Origin: Pseudomonadota bacterium
GTDB lineage: Bacteria > Myxococcota_A > UBA796 > GCA-2862545
Direction of reading: 5' to 3'
Assembly (NCBI GenBank): GCA_002862545.1
Contig: PKDJ01000263.1
Coordinates: forward strand, 1 to 47,877
DNA: 47,877 nt
Under the pieces are notes generated by a model. That model saw only the letters and a program-made list of their open reading frames with translations, was not told the origin of the DNA and did not search any database. Below are positions 27,401 through 35,362 of the stretch, one piece after another (position 1 is the first letter of the stretch; each line of letters begins with the position of its first letter). Both the position numbers and the translations under genes were made by a program.

Positions 27401-27733
27401 CGCGCTGCCGAGCGAGCCACCTGGGCTACTGGACGCCCCACAGCGGTGTTTCCCGTCGCGGCAGCCTGGACCTGCCGCGACGCGGCAGCCGCCCTGCGAG
27501 CGGCAGGCAGTCCGGAAGCCGCCCGCAAGGCTGCAAAGCTGGGCCTAAAGCACCTTCAAGGCACTGGGGCCGACGGCACTCGGCTGGAGCTGCTCGCCGA
27601 GCTCTATCGGGCAGCCCCCGACGATCGGATCATCGAGGCTGCACGCCCTCTGCTCCAGCGCATCCGTCAGGGCCTCCATGGCACGCAGCGGCAGCTCTTC
27701 GGCTCACGAGATGACCTCGCGTTCCTCCACTGA
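24437..27733 (+). CDS. PknK-like Ser/Thr kinase with AAA and TPR regions, copy 2
   Basis: Protein of 1,098 residues; GTG start at 24437, since no other start precedes the kinase domain. Kinase 18-285: GSGATASV (27-34), Lys48, HRDIKPSN (143-150), DFG (163-165), APEL (193-196). The ATPase-like domain (about 294-640) has a P-loop GPTGCGHT (322-329) in which the catalytic lysine is His328; Walker B AVDD (384-387) remains. ATP binding or hydrolysis by this domain is therefore doubtful, making it a candidate pseudo-ATPase or signalling scaffold. The C-terminal part (about 650-1090) is TPR-like (EARLERRDYEGARTALVAALEAA, LADINLRQGSLDEAERLF). The kinase motifs are intact. It starts 53 bases after copy 1 and probably belongs to the same transcript, subject to the hairpin in the spacer. 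Confidence 0.92.
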   Translation: MDGLGPLGSHPRSGTRLGSYTLGEHVGSGATASVFRAVDDTGQIFALKVLNPAQVLEEDLRRFTREYEALSRMEHPNVVRVYSSGIHDGYPWLALEFVDGEDLGTLISRWNRSRPDDVYEQIEKILRGLCSGLQYTHANGLIHRDIKPSNILVSRDGEAKLTDFGVVKGDASSSHQTQLTMAGRLVGTVAFMAPELITAEDVDARADLYALGACLYMMLTGERPIEADSVAGYLARHLTEVPRPASERRPGVPHRLERIAMRLLRKDRGHRYPSGLAILQALDRPDSSEPLPLRGRDDLTTQWTRRLGALRDGAGGVVALVGPTGCGHTHLLHSLVDHARVSGTRAAWATAVEPDLLGQLARSLGLTDDQALNQELGRAPTVLAVDDADQMLPETRDSLAQLVRSTVALEAQRVLLVLTVRDVDGPLSTLVRGQATGIPADRLSVGPLARPAVVAMLRDRRFTGAVMAVLGRRLHDAYGGWPGPIVEQLEVMVEQDWFSRQGTTWKPAHPLEVYRRRELPVPGKTTEVLRNKLASLSPMARDVVALLATLDQPASAALLGRCVERRRELTRVLQELIGAGVVQREEAGEQDRYALSHPCMSRVVRSNLPQEQRRALHGRIAKALSARRRRASALELAYHQESGGDPAGAYPNYLQAARRAARSGLTADVLEIVAHADRVRAAAEASLDAPTAAGQRRWLRVLEGEARLERRDYEGARTALVAALEAAREETTSVAVARCLGGLGRTHHRLGQFAKAAPLLAESIELSETGSVERARACRALADINLRQGSLDEAERLFVEALSVAQRSGSRDGEARGRRGLGHVRALQGRLGEATELLAHAEEILAATGENPVRAAVLLRLIELDIASGRFGSALYRSEHLVELIRRQALSDRLARTYSLLGVALWSLGDAPEAYDAACQARIYIAASERSSISARLQLTRLFADLGHWDEAEEQLPAAQEMPQESLHDPAAQRAALAARCLARHDPGRAAERATWATGRPTAVFPVAAAWTCRDAAAALRAAGSPEAARKAAKLGLKHLQGTGADGTRLELLAELYRAAPDDRIIEAARPLLQRIRQGLHGTQRQLFGSRDDLAFLH

Positions 27734-27806
27734 GGGCCGATCGCCCGAACCGCGCCTCGCACTGCCGAGTACCGCGTGTAGAGTATAGAGGGGCTGCGGA
27801 GGTGGT

Positions 27807-30800
27807 ATGGCCGACCAGGACGGCATCGTCCGCATGGGCGGGCTGGAGCTAAAGCCCGGGTCACGCATCGGAGCCTACGTCTTCCTGCGAGAGGTCGGCC
27901 GTGGTGGCATGGCTCGCGTACTTCTGGCGAAGGACCCCTCCGACAAGCTCGTCGCCCTGAAGGTGCTCAAGCCCAATCGCCTGCGCCAAGGTCGGATGCG
28001 CTTCAAGCGCGAGTTCCGCGCACTGAGCAAGATCAACCACCCCAACGTGGTGCGGGTCGAGGCCTACGGCGACCTCCACGGTCACCCGTACATCGCCATG
28101 GAGTTCGTGGACGGCCCGGATCTTCACAAGCTGATCCGATCGTTCCGAGGTTGGGACCAGGAGAAGCGCTGGCGACGCTGCGAAGAGATCTTGGTCGACC
28201 TCTGCCGCGCGCTCGCCGCCGTGCACCGCCGCGGGCTCGTTCACCGTGATCTCAAGCCCTCAAACATCCTGATCACCAGCGACGGGCTCTGCAAGCTCAC
28301 GGACTTCGGAATCGTCAAGGACCTCGACCCCACTCGAGACCCGAACCAGAGCACCACCCTGGTCGGTACCTGGGCCTACGCATCGCCCGAGCAGTGCCAG
28401 GGTCACGCCATCGACCAGCGCTCCGACCTGTACTCCCTCGGCGTCATCCTGTTCGCGATGCTCACGAGCAAGCGCCCCTTCGTGGCCAACGACCTCCATG
28501 GTTACCTCGAGCTCCATCGGGACCGTCCCGCTCCGGCGCCACGCGACGTCAACCCGAGAGTCCCCGAGCACCTGGACGAGGTCTGCCGGAAGCTGCTCCA
28601 GAAGCGCAAGAGCGACCGGTACCAGAACGCGCAGGAGGTCCTCTACCGCCTCGAGGCAGAAGAACGCGTCCCGATGCCCTCTCCATCAGACGGCTGGGAG
28701 CCGCCGCTGGTGGGGCGTGCCCTGGAGGTCGAGGCCCTCGGCGATGCCATCAGCAGCCTGACCGCTGGCCGGGGCGGAGTGGTCATGCTCGATGGAGAGG
28801 ACGGGACCGGCAAGTCACGCATGCTCGACGTTGCCATCGACCAGGCACGTCCGCTCGGGTTTCGCTTCCACGCCGATGAGTTTCGAAAAGAGACCCCCGT
28901 CTTCTCCGTTCTCCTGCGAACGCTTCGCGCCGTCACACGCGACGTTCCGAACATGCCGGCCGAGCTCCTCACCGACATCGAGGGCTTCGCCAGCGGAAGC
29001 ACGACCCTGAGGGATGCACGGTATCGACTCTACGATGCCGCGCGCGAGGCGCTGCGCTTGGCCCTTCAAGAGGGGCCGTTCGTGATCGCACTCGACGACC
29101 TTCACGAGGCCCAGCCACGGGAGATCCATCTGCTCGGCACGCTGGTGCGTGGCCTGATCGCCAGCGACAAGCTGCCGCTGCTCCTCGTCGTCAGCATGCG
29201 CCACAAGGCCAGCGCTGCGGCAGATGCCTTCGCCGACGGCGAGGCCCTCGACCTCGAGCCCATCAGCATTCTGGTCGGGCAGCTCTCACGGCAGGATCTC
29301 GCCACGCTGGTGTTCGGTCTCGTCGGTGAGTCTCTTGGCGCTCGCCTGCTCGCCCAGCGCCTCCACAAGGAGACCGAGGGCAACGCCTACTTCGTCTCCG
29401 AGTTCATCCGCGCCCTGATGTCCAAGGGAATGATCACGGCCCGCGGCAGCGGCTGGACACTGAGCGTCGAGCACAACGAGATCGCAACGGGCCACCTCGA
29501 GATCCCCATTGGGGTTCGCCAGATGCTCAAGGGCCGCCTCGAGGCCATCACGAGTGACGACCGCAGTGTCCTTCAGGTCTTGGCCGTGGCAGGCCGCGAG
29601 GTCGACATCGATGTCCTGCTCGACGTGCTCGATGCCGACGAGGACGTCATCCTCGATGCACTCGATCGACTGCTGGCCGCCGGGATCATTCGGGAGCGGC
29701 GGAGCGGGGAGGACCTCTACCACACGGTCGTCCACCGCACGTTCAACGATCTGGTGTACCGCGACCTCGAGGCCGAGCGGCGCGCGTGGCTCCATCGGCG
29801 CATGGCCGAGACCCTAGAGCTCCACTACGCCGAGAACCCACTCGCTCTGGAGATCGTGGGCGAGCACTACCGCCGCGCCGGAGACGCCGGGCGCGCCTAC
29901 CGCTACCTCGTCGCCGCCGCGCGGCGGCTGGCAGAGCGCTCTCTGATGCACGAGGCCTGGACCCTCAGCCAGAGAGCTGGTGGACTCGAGGCGAGCGCCG
30001 CGGATGATCTCGACCCCGATGCCTTCCGGCAATACAGGAGGGATAACCTCGCAGTCCGCGCACAGGTTCACTACAACAGGGCCGAGTGGGCGGAAGCAGA
30101 GACCTCCTACAGAGTGGTCCTGCAGCTCGCCGAGGAGGACGCCAACCCCCAGCAGGCCTGCGAGGCACGGCTCCGCCTCGCCACCGTCCTTCGTCGACGC
30201 GACAAGCTCACGGCGTGCCGTCGCTTTGCAGAGCAGGCTCTCGAGGCTGCCCGACGCCTGCACTACCGCACAGGAGTCGCCGAGGCGCTGCACTGCATGG
30301 CCGCGCTCGCCTGGGGGCAGGGCAACCTCGACGAGTGTGAGCGGCTCGCTAACGAAGGACTGCTGGTCGCCCAAGGAAGCCAGCTCGCAGATCAGCGCGC
30401 CGAGCTGCTGCTGGCCTTGACCGCTGCACAGGCCACCCGGGGCCACCTCGCCTCGGCCACCTCCGGACTCACCGAGGCCGAGGGCATCTTCCGCGAGCTG
30501 CGGAGCAAGCGCCCTCGGTGCCTCGCGCTGGCGAACATCGCCGAGCTGCTCACCTGGCAGGGAGAGCCCCTCCAGGCCAGACAGCGTGCGCGCATTGCTG
30601 TCGACCTCGCTCGGGACCTCGACTACAAGCTGGGCTTGGTCGTGGCTGGCCGTGCGATGGCTGTCGCGGCGCTCGATCTCGGTCTCTACGAAGAGGCAGA
30701 GCGCGGACTGGCCTCCTCGATCCGTCTCGCGCAGGACATCGACCTGCCCGAGGAGATCTTGGCCTGCCACGTGGCCCTGCAGCAGCTCCACCTCGAGCGA

Positions 30801-31271
30801 GGCAACACCCCCGCTGCCCGAAGGCACGGGGAGGCTGGCCTGCGCGTGGCCGAGCGACGCGACCCAGAGCGGTACCGTCCCTTGCTGCTGGCCCACCTGG
30901 CCCGGGCTCGAGCTCTGGACGCCGCTGACGAAGCGAGCACCCTCGCAGCAGAGGCCAGGGCGATGCTCGCAGAGACGCCGGTACCCCGGCGGATCCAAGT
31001 GGCCCTGGCCCTGGCCCTGGCCTGGTCACAGATGGGCGACCTCGAGCAGGCACGCGCCATGGCACGGCGCGTGCTGCAGATGGCGGGAAGCCGAGGCTTC
31101 AGGTTGATCAGCCTCGAAGCTCGCGCAATCCTCGCCTACCTGACGACGGGTGAGGAGCGACAGACCCACCAGAACGTCGGGCGCGAGCTCGCTCGCGACT
31201 TCACAGCCGTCCTGGCGAGCGACATGGTGAAGGCCTTCCACCGGAGGCCCTTCCTCCGCCACTTCGACTGA
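27807..31271 (+). CDS. PknK-like Ser/Thr kinase with AAA and TPR regions, copy 3
   Basis: Protein of 1,154 residues with ATG at 27807, four bases after GGAGG. Kinase 22-285: GRGGMARV (31-38), Lys52, HRDLKPSN (146-153), DFG (166-168), SPEQ (193-196). The ATPase region opens with the PLVGRALEVEAL motif (300-311) and has a canonical P-loop GEDGTGKS (330-337) and Walker B IALDD (427-431) followed by LHEAQ. The C-terminal half consists of TPR-like helix pairs (ALHCMAALAWGQGNLDECERL, AVAALDLGLYEEAERGL). All three kinases share a DFG-[VI]-VK segment and a [HA]-GY-[LM] segment in the C-lobe, supporting descent from one ancestor. It lies 73 bases after copy 2; a short A/T-rich stretch around 27778-27790 could be its own promoter. 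Confidence 0.94.
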   Translation: MADQDGIVRMGGLELKPGSRIGAYVFLREVGRGGMARVLLAKDPSDKLVALKVLKPNRLRQGRMRFKREFRALSKINHPNVVRVEAYGDLHGHPYIAMEFVDGPDLHKLIRSFRGWDQEKRWRRCEEILVDLCRALAAVHRRGLVHRDLKPSNILITSDGLCKLTDFGIVKDLDPTRDPNQSTTLVGTWAYASPEQCQGHAIDQRSDLYSLGVILFAMLTSKRPFVANDLHGYLELHRDRPAPAPRDVNPRVPEHLDEVCRKLLQKRKSDRYQNAQEVLYRLEAEERVPMPSPSDGWEPPLVGRALEVEALGDAISSLTAGRGGVVMLDGEDGTGKSRMLDVAIDQARPLGFRFHADEFRKETPVFSVLLRTLRAVTRDVPNMPAELLTDIEGFASGSTTLRDARYRLYDAAREALRLALQEGPFVIALDDLHEAQPREIHLLGTLVRGLIASDKLPLLLVVSMRHKASAAADAFADGEALDLEPISILVGQLSRQDLATLVFGLVGESLGARLLAQRLHKETEGNAYFVSEFIRALMSKGMITARGSGWTLSVEHNEIATGHLEIPIGVRQMLKGRLEAITSDDRSVLQVLAVAGREVDIDVLLDVLDADEDVILDALDRLLAAGIIRERRSGEDLYHTVVHRTFNDLVYRDLEAERRAWLHRRMAETLELHYAENPLALEIVGEHYRRAGDAGRAYRYLVAAARRLAERSLMHEAWTLSQRAGGLEASAADDLDPDAFRQYRRDNLAVRAQVHYNRAEWAEAETSYRVVLQLAEEDANPQQACEARLRLATVLRRRDKLTACRRFAEQALEAARRLHYRTGVAEALHCMAALAWGQGNLDECERLANEGLLVAQGSQLADQRAELLLALTAAQATRGHLASATSGLTEAEGIFRELRSKRPRCLALANIAELLTWQGEPLQARQRARIAVDLARDLDYKLGLVVAGRAMAVAALDLGLYEEAERGLASSIRLAQDIDLPEEILACHVALQQLHLERGNTPAARRHGEAGLRVAERRDPERYRPLLLAHLARARALDAADEASTLAAEARAMLAETPVPRRIQVALALALAWSQMGDLEQARAMARRVLQMAGSRGFRLISLEARAILAYLTTGEERQTHQNVGRELARDFTAVLASDMVKAFHRRPFLRHFD

Positions 31272-31276
31272 GAGAC

Positions 31277-31294
31277 GAGGCCCATCGTGGCCTC
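31277..31294. terminator. Possible bidirectional terminator
   Basis: GAGGCC and GGCCTC form a perfect 6-bp stem around a six-base loop, six bases past the stop of the third kinase, in the 41-base gap between convergent genes. No T-run is present on either strand, so the call rests on position and symmetry. Confidence 0.35.
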
Positions 31295-31312
31295 CAGCAG
31301 CTCAGAGACGCC

Positions 31313-32389
31313 TCAAGAGCGGCGGCGGTAGGCCAGGGCAAGGAGCGGGAGCATCATCCAGCCGGCCGCGCCCGTAGGCCCGGTGCTGCAGCGCATGCCC
31401 ACCTTGTAGGTCCCCTTCTCGGGCGTGACAGCGGGAACCCAGGCCTCACCGAAGCCCTCTGGCTCACCCGCAGGCCGGTCGAGCCCACCCTGGCCAGTGC
31501 CGGCCGTGCCACCATCCGTCGTGCCACCCGAGGTCCCCCCCGTCTCCGTCTCCTCGACCTCGGAGAAGAGCACGAGGTCACCAACCTTGCCCTCGATCCA
31601 GTCGATGTAGGCGTCGACTCGGCTCGAGCCATTCGCCCCTCCCGCGCAGCCCGGTGTGACGTAGACGTTCACTCCGACCTGGACGAGGCCGACCTTGGTG
31701 TCTCGGAACGATGGCCCGCCCGAGTCGCCCGAGCACACATTGGTGTCGGGGCTGTAAGCGTAGAGGTACATCCTGTCGAAGGCATCGACCGGGATCCAGG
31801 TCTCGTGCTTGATCCCCGAATCGCCTCGGTTGTCGTACGTCGAGCCGAAGCCTACGTAGTTGTGCTCGTCACCGATCCAGCCGTCCTTCGGCTCCTTGTC
31901 GTTGACGACGACGAGCGGAACGCTGTTGAGTGGCGAGTCGAGCCGCACAAGACCGATGTCGTTCTGCAGCGCAGAGCCGTTGTACTCCGGATGGATGTGC
32001 ACTCGTCGGAATGGCGCAACGTCGTCGTAGGCGCCGCTGAGCATGTTGTCGCCCGTGAGGGCGTAGTGCTCCATGCCGTAGGCCGCGTAGGCCTCCACAG
32101 CCTCGAGGCAGTGCGAGGCGGTGAGGATCCACTCAGGATGGATCACCGAGCCGGTGCAGAAGACGGAGAGCTGGCCGTACCAGGGGTCGACCATCGCGAG
32201 CGCGACCACGTTGCTGTGGCCACCACGCACCACGTCTCCCTCCCAGATGCCGTGAGGCGTCTGTCGAGTGCGCTCGACGGCAGCATCGAGCTCGGCCAGG
32301 TCAACGTCGAGCCACTCGTGGTCGATGGCGCCCACATCATCGAGAATCGGCGCCGCCAGTGCGAGTGTGGCGTAGACAAGACCGAGCAT
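31313..32389 (-). CDS. Secreted trypsin-like serine protease with C-terminal anchor
   Basis: Protein of 358 residues from the ATG at 32389, which follows GGAGGGGCG; the frame upstream to 32449 lacks a signal character. Signal MLGLVYATLALAAP is followed by a propeptide-like segment and a chymotrypsin-fold domain: TASHC (His93), NDIGLVRL (Asp144), and CSGDSGGP (Ser223). A Gly/Thr-rich linker (ETGGTSGGTTDGG) leads to the C-terminus RCSTGPTG, a hydrophobic helix, then RRRS. That tail resembles the Cys/helix/Arg-rich MYXO-CTERM or GC_trans_RRR sorting signals described in Myxococcota, so the protein may be exported and anchored at the surface. Its substrate is unknown. It is convergent with kinase copy 3. 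Confidence 0.88.
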   Translation of the reverse strand: MLGLVYATLALAAPILDDVGAIDHEWLDVDLAELDAAVERTRQTPHGIWEGDVVRGGHSNVVALAMVDPWYGQLSVFCTGSVIHPEWILTASHCLEAVEAYAAYGMEHYALTGDNMLSGAYDDVAPFRRVHIHPEYNGSALQNDIGLVRLDSPLNSVPLVVVNDKEPKDGWIGDEHNYVGFGSTYDNRGDSGIKHETWIPVDAFDRMYLYAYSPDTNVCSGDSGGPSFRDTKVGLVQVGVNVYVTPGCAGGANGSSRVDAYIDWIEGKVGDLVLFSEVEETETGGTSGGTTDGGTAGTGQGGLDRPAGEPEGFGEAWVPAVTPEKGTYKVGMRCSTGPTGAAGWMMLPLLALAYRRRS

Positions 32390-32681
32390 CGCCCCTCCAG
32401 GCCAGCAGGGTAGCGCGTCGCATCGTGGCTGGCGTGAAGCGAGCGTCAACCCGACACAGCACTGTCATCGTGGCGCGAGGACGCCATGCTTGCCCAGTCT
32501 CCGAGCCCCCCACGACGGACTCGCAGAGCTGCGCGTGGCACGACGAACGTCGCGCCGCGGCGAGAGGGAACGAGCGCGGCAGCCTCTCTCGGTCACCCGT
32601 GTCGTCGCCGTCGGCCGACACGTCGTCGCCTGAGTGCAGCCCGTGCTCGAGTGGAGCTGGATGAACGGCGTGGCGACTGGG
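32390..32681. other. Intergenic region without a recognisable gene
   Basis: This 292-base gap lies between the protease start and the polyprenyl synthase stop, both on the minus strand. I find no supported gene, RNA or repeat in it. It must hold the protease promoter and any terminator of the synthase, but no clear promoter consensus is visible. Confidence 0.5.
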
Positions 32682-33719
32682 CTAGTGGACCCGCTCTACC
32701 AGGTAGTGACCGAGCACAGTCAGGCCATCGCGGGCGTCTGACGGCACAAGCGCATCCAGCGCGCTCACCCCCTCGGCGACGAAGTCCCGCGCATCAGCCA
32801 GCGCGGCGTCGAGAGCGCCACTCGCTCGGACTTCTTCGATCAGCGACGGCACCTCTTCCGGCGTGGGCGCGGCCTGCGTGAGCCTCTCCCGCAGCCCGGG
32901 CAGTCTCTCCATCGCGTGCAGAAGGGGCAGGGTGACCTTCCGCTCTCGGAGGTCGGCGCCGGGGAGCTTGCCCGTGCCTGTCGCGTAGTCCAGGACATCG
33001 TCCGTGATCTGGAAGGCCGTACCGACTCGACGCCCGTACAGCTCGAGCGCAGCGGCTGCCTCCAGATCGCCGCACGCCGTGGCGTGCGAAGCGACGCACC
33101 ACGCGATGAGTGCGGCGGACTTTCGGTCGATCACCTCGAGGTACTGCGCGGTCGTGCAGCTGAGGTCACCAGCGCGCTGAAGCTGCAGCACCTCGCCCTC
33201 GGCCATCTCGGTCACGGCTCGCGCCAGCGATGTGGCGGCAGCATGGCCACCGGCCTCGCTCGCGAGCAGGACGGCACGCGCGAGGCAGAAGTCGCCGGTC
33301 AGCACCGAGACCGCGTTTCCATACACGCGATGGGCTGCCGGTCGGCCGCGCCGCTCGTCGCCATCATCGACCACGTCGTCGTGAAGCAGACTACCGAGGT
33401 GAATCAGCTCTCCGACACACATCAGCTGGTGCTTCGCGGGGACCCCGACGGCCATCGCACCCAGCGCAGCGAGCGCAGGGCGAAGCCGCTTGCCCCCGGC
33501 ATCCACGAGGTAGCCAGCCACGGCAGGCACAGCAGCGACATCGCTGTGGACGAGACCACGGAGAGCCCGCTCTGCCTCACCGAGATCCGCAGCGACGAGG
33601 CCGAGTGCCTCAGCTGGCCCGCTGATGCGGCTCAGTGGCGCGCCAGCGCGCAGCCCGACCGGCTGTCGGCGTCGGGCCTGTCCACCCGGAAGGGTGACCG
33701 CGGCGGGTGTCGAACGCAT
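32682..33719 (-). CDS. Polyprenyl diphosphate synthase
   Basis: Trans-isoprenyl diphosphate synthase of 345 residues from the ATG at 33719, preceded by GGGAG. The first aspartate-rich motif is DDVVD (114-118) in LGSLLHDDVVDDGDERRG; the second is DDVLD in FQITDDVLDY. Also seen are the substrate-binding GGKRLRP and the GDFCLARA segment. Length and motifs fit a long-chain enzyme making the side chain of a respiratory quinone (IspB- or HepS/T component II-like), though chain length cannot be read safely. It is divergent from the GbsR/MarR-like regulator gene, with a 172-base A/T-richer intergenic region. No other quinone genes are next to it. Confidence 0.88.
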   Translation of the reverse strand: MRSTPAAVTLPGGQARRRQPVGLRAGAPLSRISGPAEALGLVAADLGEAERALRGLVHSDVAAVPAVAGYLVDAGGKRLRPALAALGAMAVGVPAKHQLMCVGELIHLGSLLHDDVVDDGDERRGRPAAHRVYGNAVSVLTGDFCLARAVLLASEAGGHAAATSLARAVTEMAEGEVLQLQRAGDLSCTTAQYLEVIDRKSAALIAWCVASHATACGDLEAAAALELYGRRVGTAFQITDDVLDYATGTGKLPGADLRERKVTLPLLHAMERLPGLRERLTQAAPTPEEVPSLIEEVRASGALDAALADARDFVAEGVSALDALVPSDARDGLTVLGHYLVERVH

Positions 33720-33794
33720 GGAACTCCCGTAATGGGTGAGTCTTCTATCCCCGCGTAGCGCAGGCTGTTCTGCCGCTCGCGCCACATGAGCAAC

Positions 33795-33825
33795 TTGTAA
33801 TCCCGGGCGTCAGTTTTTTCAATAT
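33795..33825 (+). promoter_or_regulatory. Candidate promoter for GbsR-like gene
   Basis: In the A/T-richest stretch of the window, TTGTAA (33795-33800) is followed after 17-19 bases by TTCAAT or CAATAT. The match to sigma-70 boxes is loose. It would drive the regulator gene at 33892 with a leader that contains the inverted repeat described next. Confidence 0.25.
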
Positions 33826-33880
33826 GTTCTGAAATCAGTGATGCGAAGTTCATCTCAGTGAGTGATGACACGTTCAGAAC
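33826..33880 (+). promoter_or_regulatory. Candidate operator, 8-bp inverted repeat
   Basis: GTTCTGAA (33826-33833) and TTCAGAAC (33873-33880) form a perfect inverted repeat spaced by 39 bases, with two copies of TCAGTGA between them. It lies directly before the regulator start codon, a position typical for autoregulation by a MarR/GbsR protein, and could also affect the divergent polyprenyl synthase gene. Confidence 0.35.
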
Positions 33881-33891
33881 CGGGAGCGCTC

Positions 33892-34452
33892 ATGAACTCC
33901 ACTCCAGAAGAAGCAAGGCAGCGCGCGGTTGGTCTCGCGGCCGACACAATGGGCGAGATTGTTGCCTTTTGGGGCTTCAAGGCATCCATGGGCCGCATCT
34001 GGACCCTCCTCTACCTCTCAAGCGATCCCCTACCTGCCGACGTCATCGCACAGCGCACGCAGCTCTCCGCCGGCGCCGTCAGCATGGCCCTGCACGACCT
34101 CCTCCAGTGGGGCATCGCCGACCGCGCGATGGTCCCGGGTGCACGGAAGCGCCACTACCGGGCTGCGACCGACGTGTGGGCGATCGTGCGACGCATCATC
34201 CGGCAGCGGGAGCTCCGCCTGGTCGGCCGCGCGGTCGAGCGCTTCAGCGAGGCCGTCCGCGTGCTCGAGGACAGCCTCGCGAACCACCCTGGAGATCCCT
34301 CGACGCAGTTCATGCTGCAGCGCCTGCGAGGCCTCCTCCAGCTGGCCCGCATCGGCTACAAGCTGGTCGAGGGCTTCGCTGACGTTGGCACGTTCACGCT
34401 GGACCCTATCCGAGGCGCGCTGTCGTACTTCGGGCGAGAGCAGCACGCGTGA
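33892..34452 (+). CDS. GbsR/MarR-family transcriptional regulator
   Basis: Winged-helix DNA-binding protein of 186 residues from the ATG at 33892, ten bases after GGGAG; an earlier ATG at 33862 lies before this site. The pattern is that of the GbsR subgroup: an N-terminal helix with GEIVAFWGFKASMGRIWTLLYLSSDPLPADVIA, the recognition region LSAGAVSMALHDLLQWGI, and the wing segment PGARKRHYRA. The C-terminal half is helical and may form the dimer or ligand site. It is divergent from the polyprenyl synthase gene. The target genes are unknown; autoregulation is suggested by the inverted repeat ahead of it. Confidence 0.82.
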   Translation: MNSTPEEARQRAVGLAADTMGEIVAFWGFKASMGRIWTLLYLSSDPLPADVIAQRTQLSAGAVSMALHDLLQWGIADRAMVPGARKRHYRAATDVWAIVRRIIRQRELRLVGRAVERFSEAVRVLEDSLANHPGDPSTQFMLQRLRGLLQLARIGYKLVEGFADVGTFTLDPIRGALSYFGREQHA

Positions 34453-34551
34453 CGCCGCGAGTCGGTTCGACGCGCTGTCTCTAGACCGCATCGCAGAGGC
34501 CACCCCGACTCGTTTGCGGCGTGATACGTTTCGCGAGTTGCTGGACGGTCT

Positions 34552-35307
34552 ATGCGCTTCGCTGCTCTGTTGCTTCTCGTCGCTTGCACCACCGAGCCTA
34601 CTCGAATCGAGGGCAAGGTGGTGGATATCTGGGGGCACCCCATCGAGGGCGCCAGCGTCATCGTGCTCGGCCAGACCGAGCGTCCGATGACCGATAGCCA
34701 CGGCATCTTCAGGGTCCCGGCTCAGCCTGGCACCTGGGAGATCAAGGCCGGCCGAGAGGGCTACATCCCGACCACGGCGACCTTCGAGATCGCCGACGAG
34801 AACAGCAAGGCGCCCACTCTCCAGCTCTACCAGAAGCCCAAGGAGACGGGCTTCTTCTTGCTGGGCCAGGGAGCCTACGCCCAGGCCAAGCCTCAGCAGG
34901 TCGTCGCCAAGGGCACCGCCCTGGCAGGCCACCGGGGGATCGAAGAAGTCGGAGCGGCCGAGGCCGACGGCCCCGCGCTCCGGGTGTTGTTCACCACAGA
35001 CTTGCGCGAAGACGAGATCAACCGCCTTGGACTGGAGCTCGTCCGGCTGAAATACATCCGCGAGGCTCACGTCTCGGGAGCACTCGGGCCGTCCGAGGTG
35101 AAGATGAACCTCTACGTCGCCGACGGAAAGGTGGACTTCGACCTCGAGGCGCTGCGCAGCCGCACGGACTACCTGATCACCGCCTCCGAGCTCGAGCCAG
35201 GCGTGTACGCGTTCCACTCCGGCGAGATGCTCGACGACATGACGCAGGAGGTCTTCGCCCAGACGCCTCCCGAGCTGCGCTTGGCCTGGCCCTTCGCGAT
35301 TCGCTGA
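34552..35307 (+). CDS. Lipoprotein with carboxypeptidase-regulatory-like domain
   Basis: Lipoprotein of 251 residues. The signal MRFAALLLLVAC gives lipid Cys12. Residues 18-85 are a carboxypeptidase-regulatory-like (transthyretin-type) beta sandwich: IEGKVVDIWGHPIEGASVIVLG, MTDSHGIFRVPAQPGTWEIKAGREGYIP. The remaining C-terminal part (about 100-251) is not recognised; it contains a predicted mixed alpha/beta region with LREDEINRLGLELVRLKYI and a hydrophobic acidic tail (TASELEPGVYAFHSGEML). It is probably anchored in the outer membrane. The gene lies 99 bases after the GbsR-like gene on the same strand and is convergent with the sulfatase. Confidence 0.75.
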   Translation: MRFAALLLLVACTTEPTRIEGKVVDIWGHPIEGASVIVLGQTERPMTDSHGIFRVPAQPGTWEIKAGREGYIPTTATFEIADENSKAPTLQLYQKPKETGFFLLGQGAYAQAKPQQVVAKGTALAGHRGIEEVGAAEADGPALRVLFTTDLREDEINRLGLELVRLKYIREAHVSGALGPSEVKMNLYVADGKVDFDLEALRSRTDYLITASELEPGVYAFHSGEMLDDMTQEVFAQTPPELRLAWPFAIR

Positions 35308-35362
35308 CCACGCGAGGCCGCAAGTGCTTGCCCACCCGACCATGACACAGGGCGCAGACCGC

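Noticed and set aside
32390..32681. Short overlapping frames in the gap before the polyprenyl synthase
   Set aside because: They are Arg/Ser-rich, lack ribosome sites, and overlap each other on both strands, so no gene is called.
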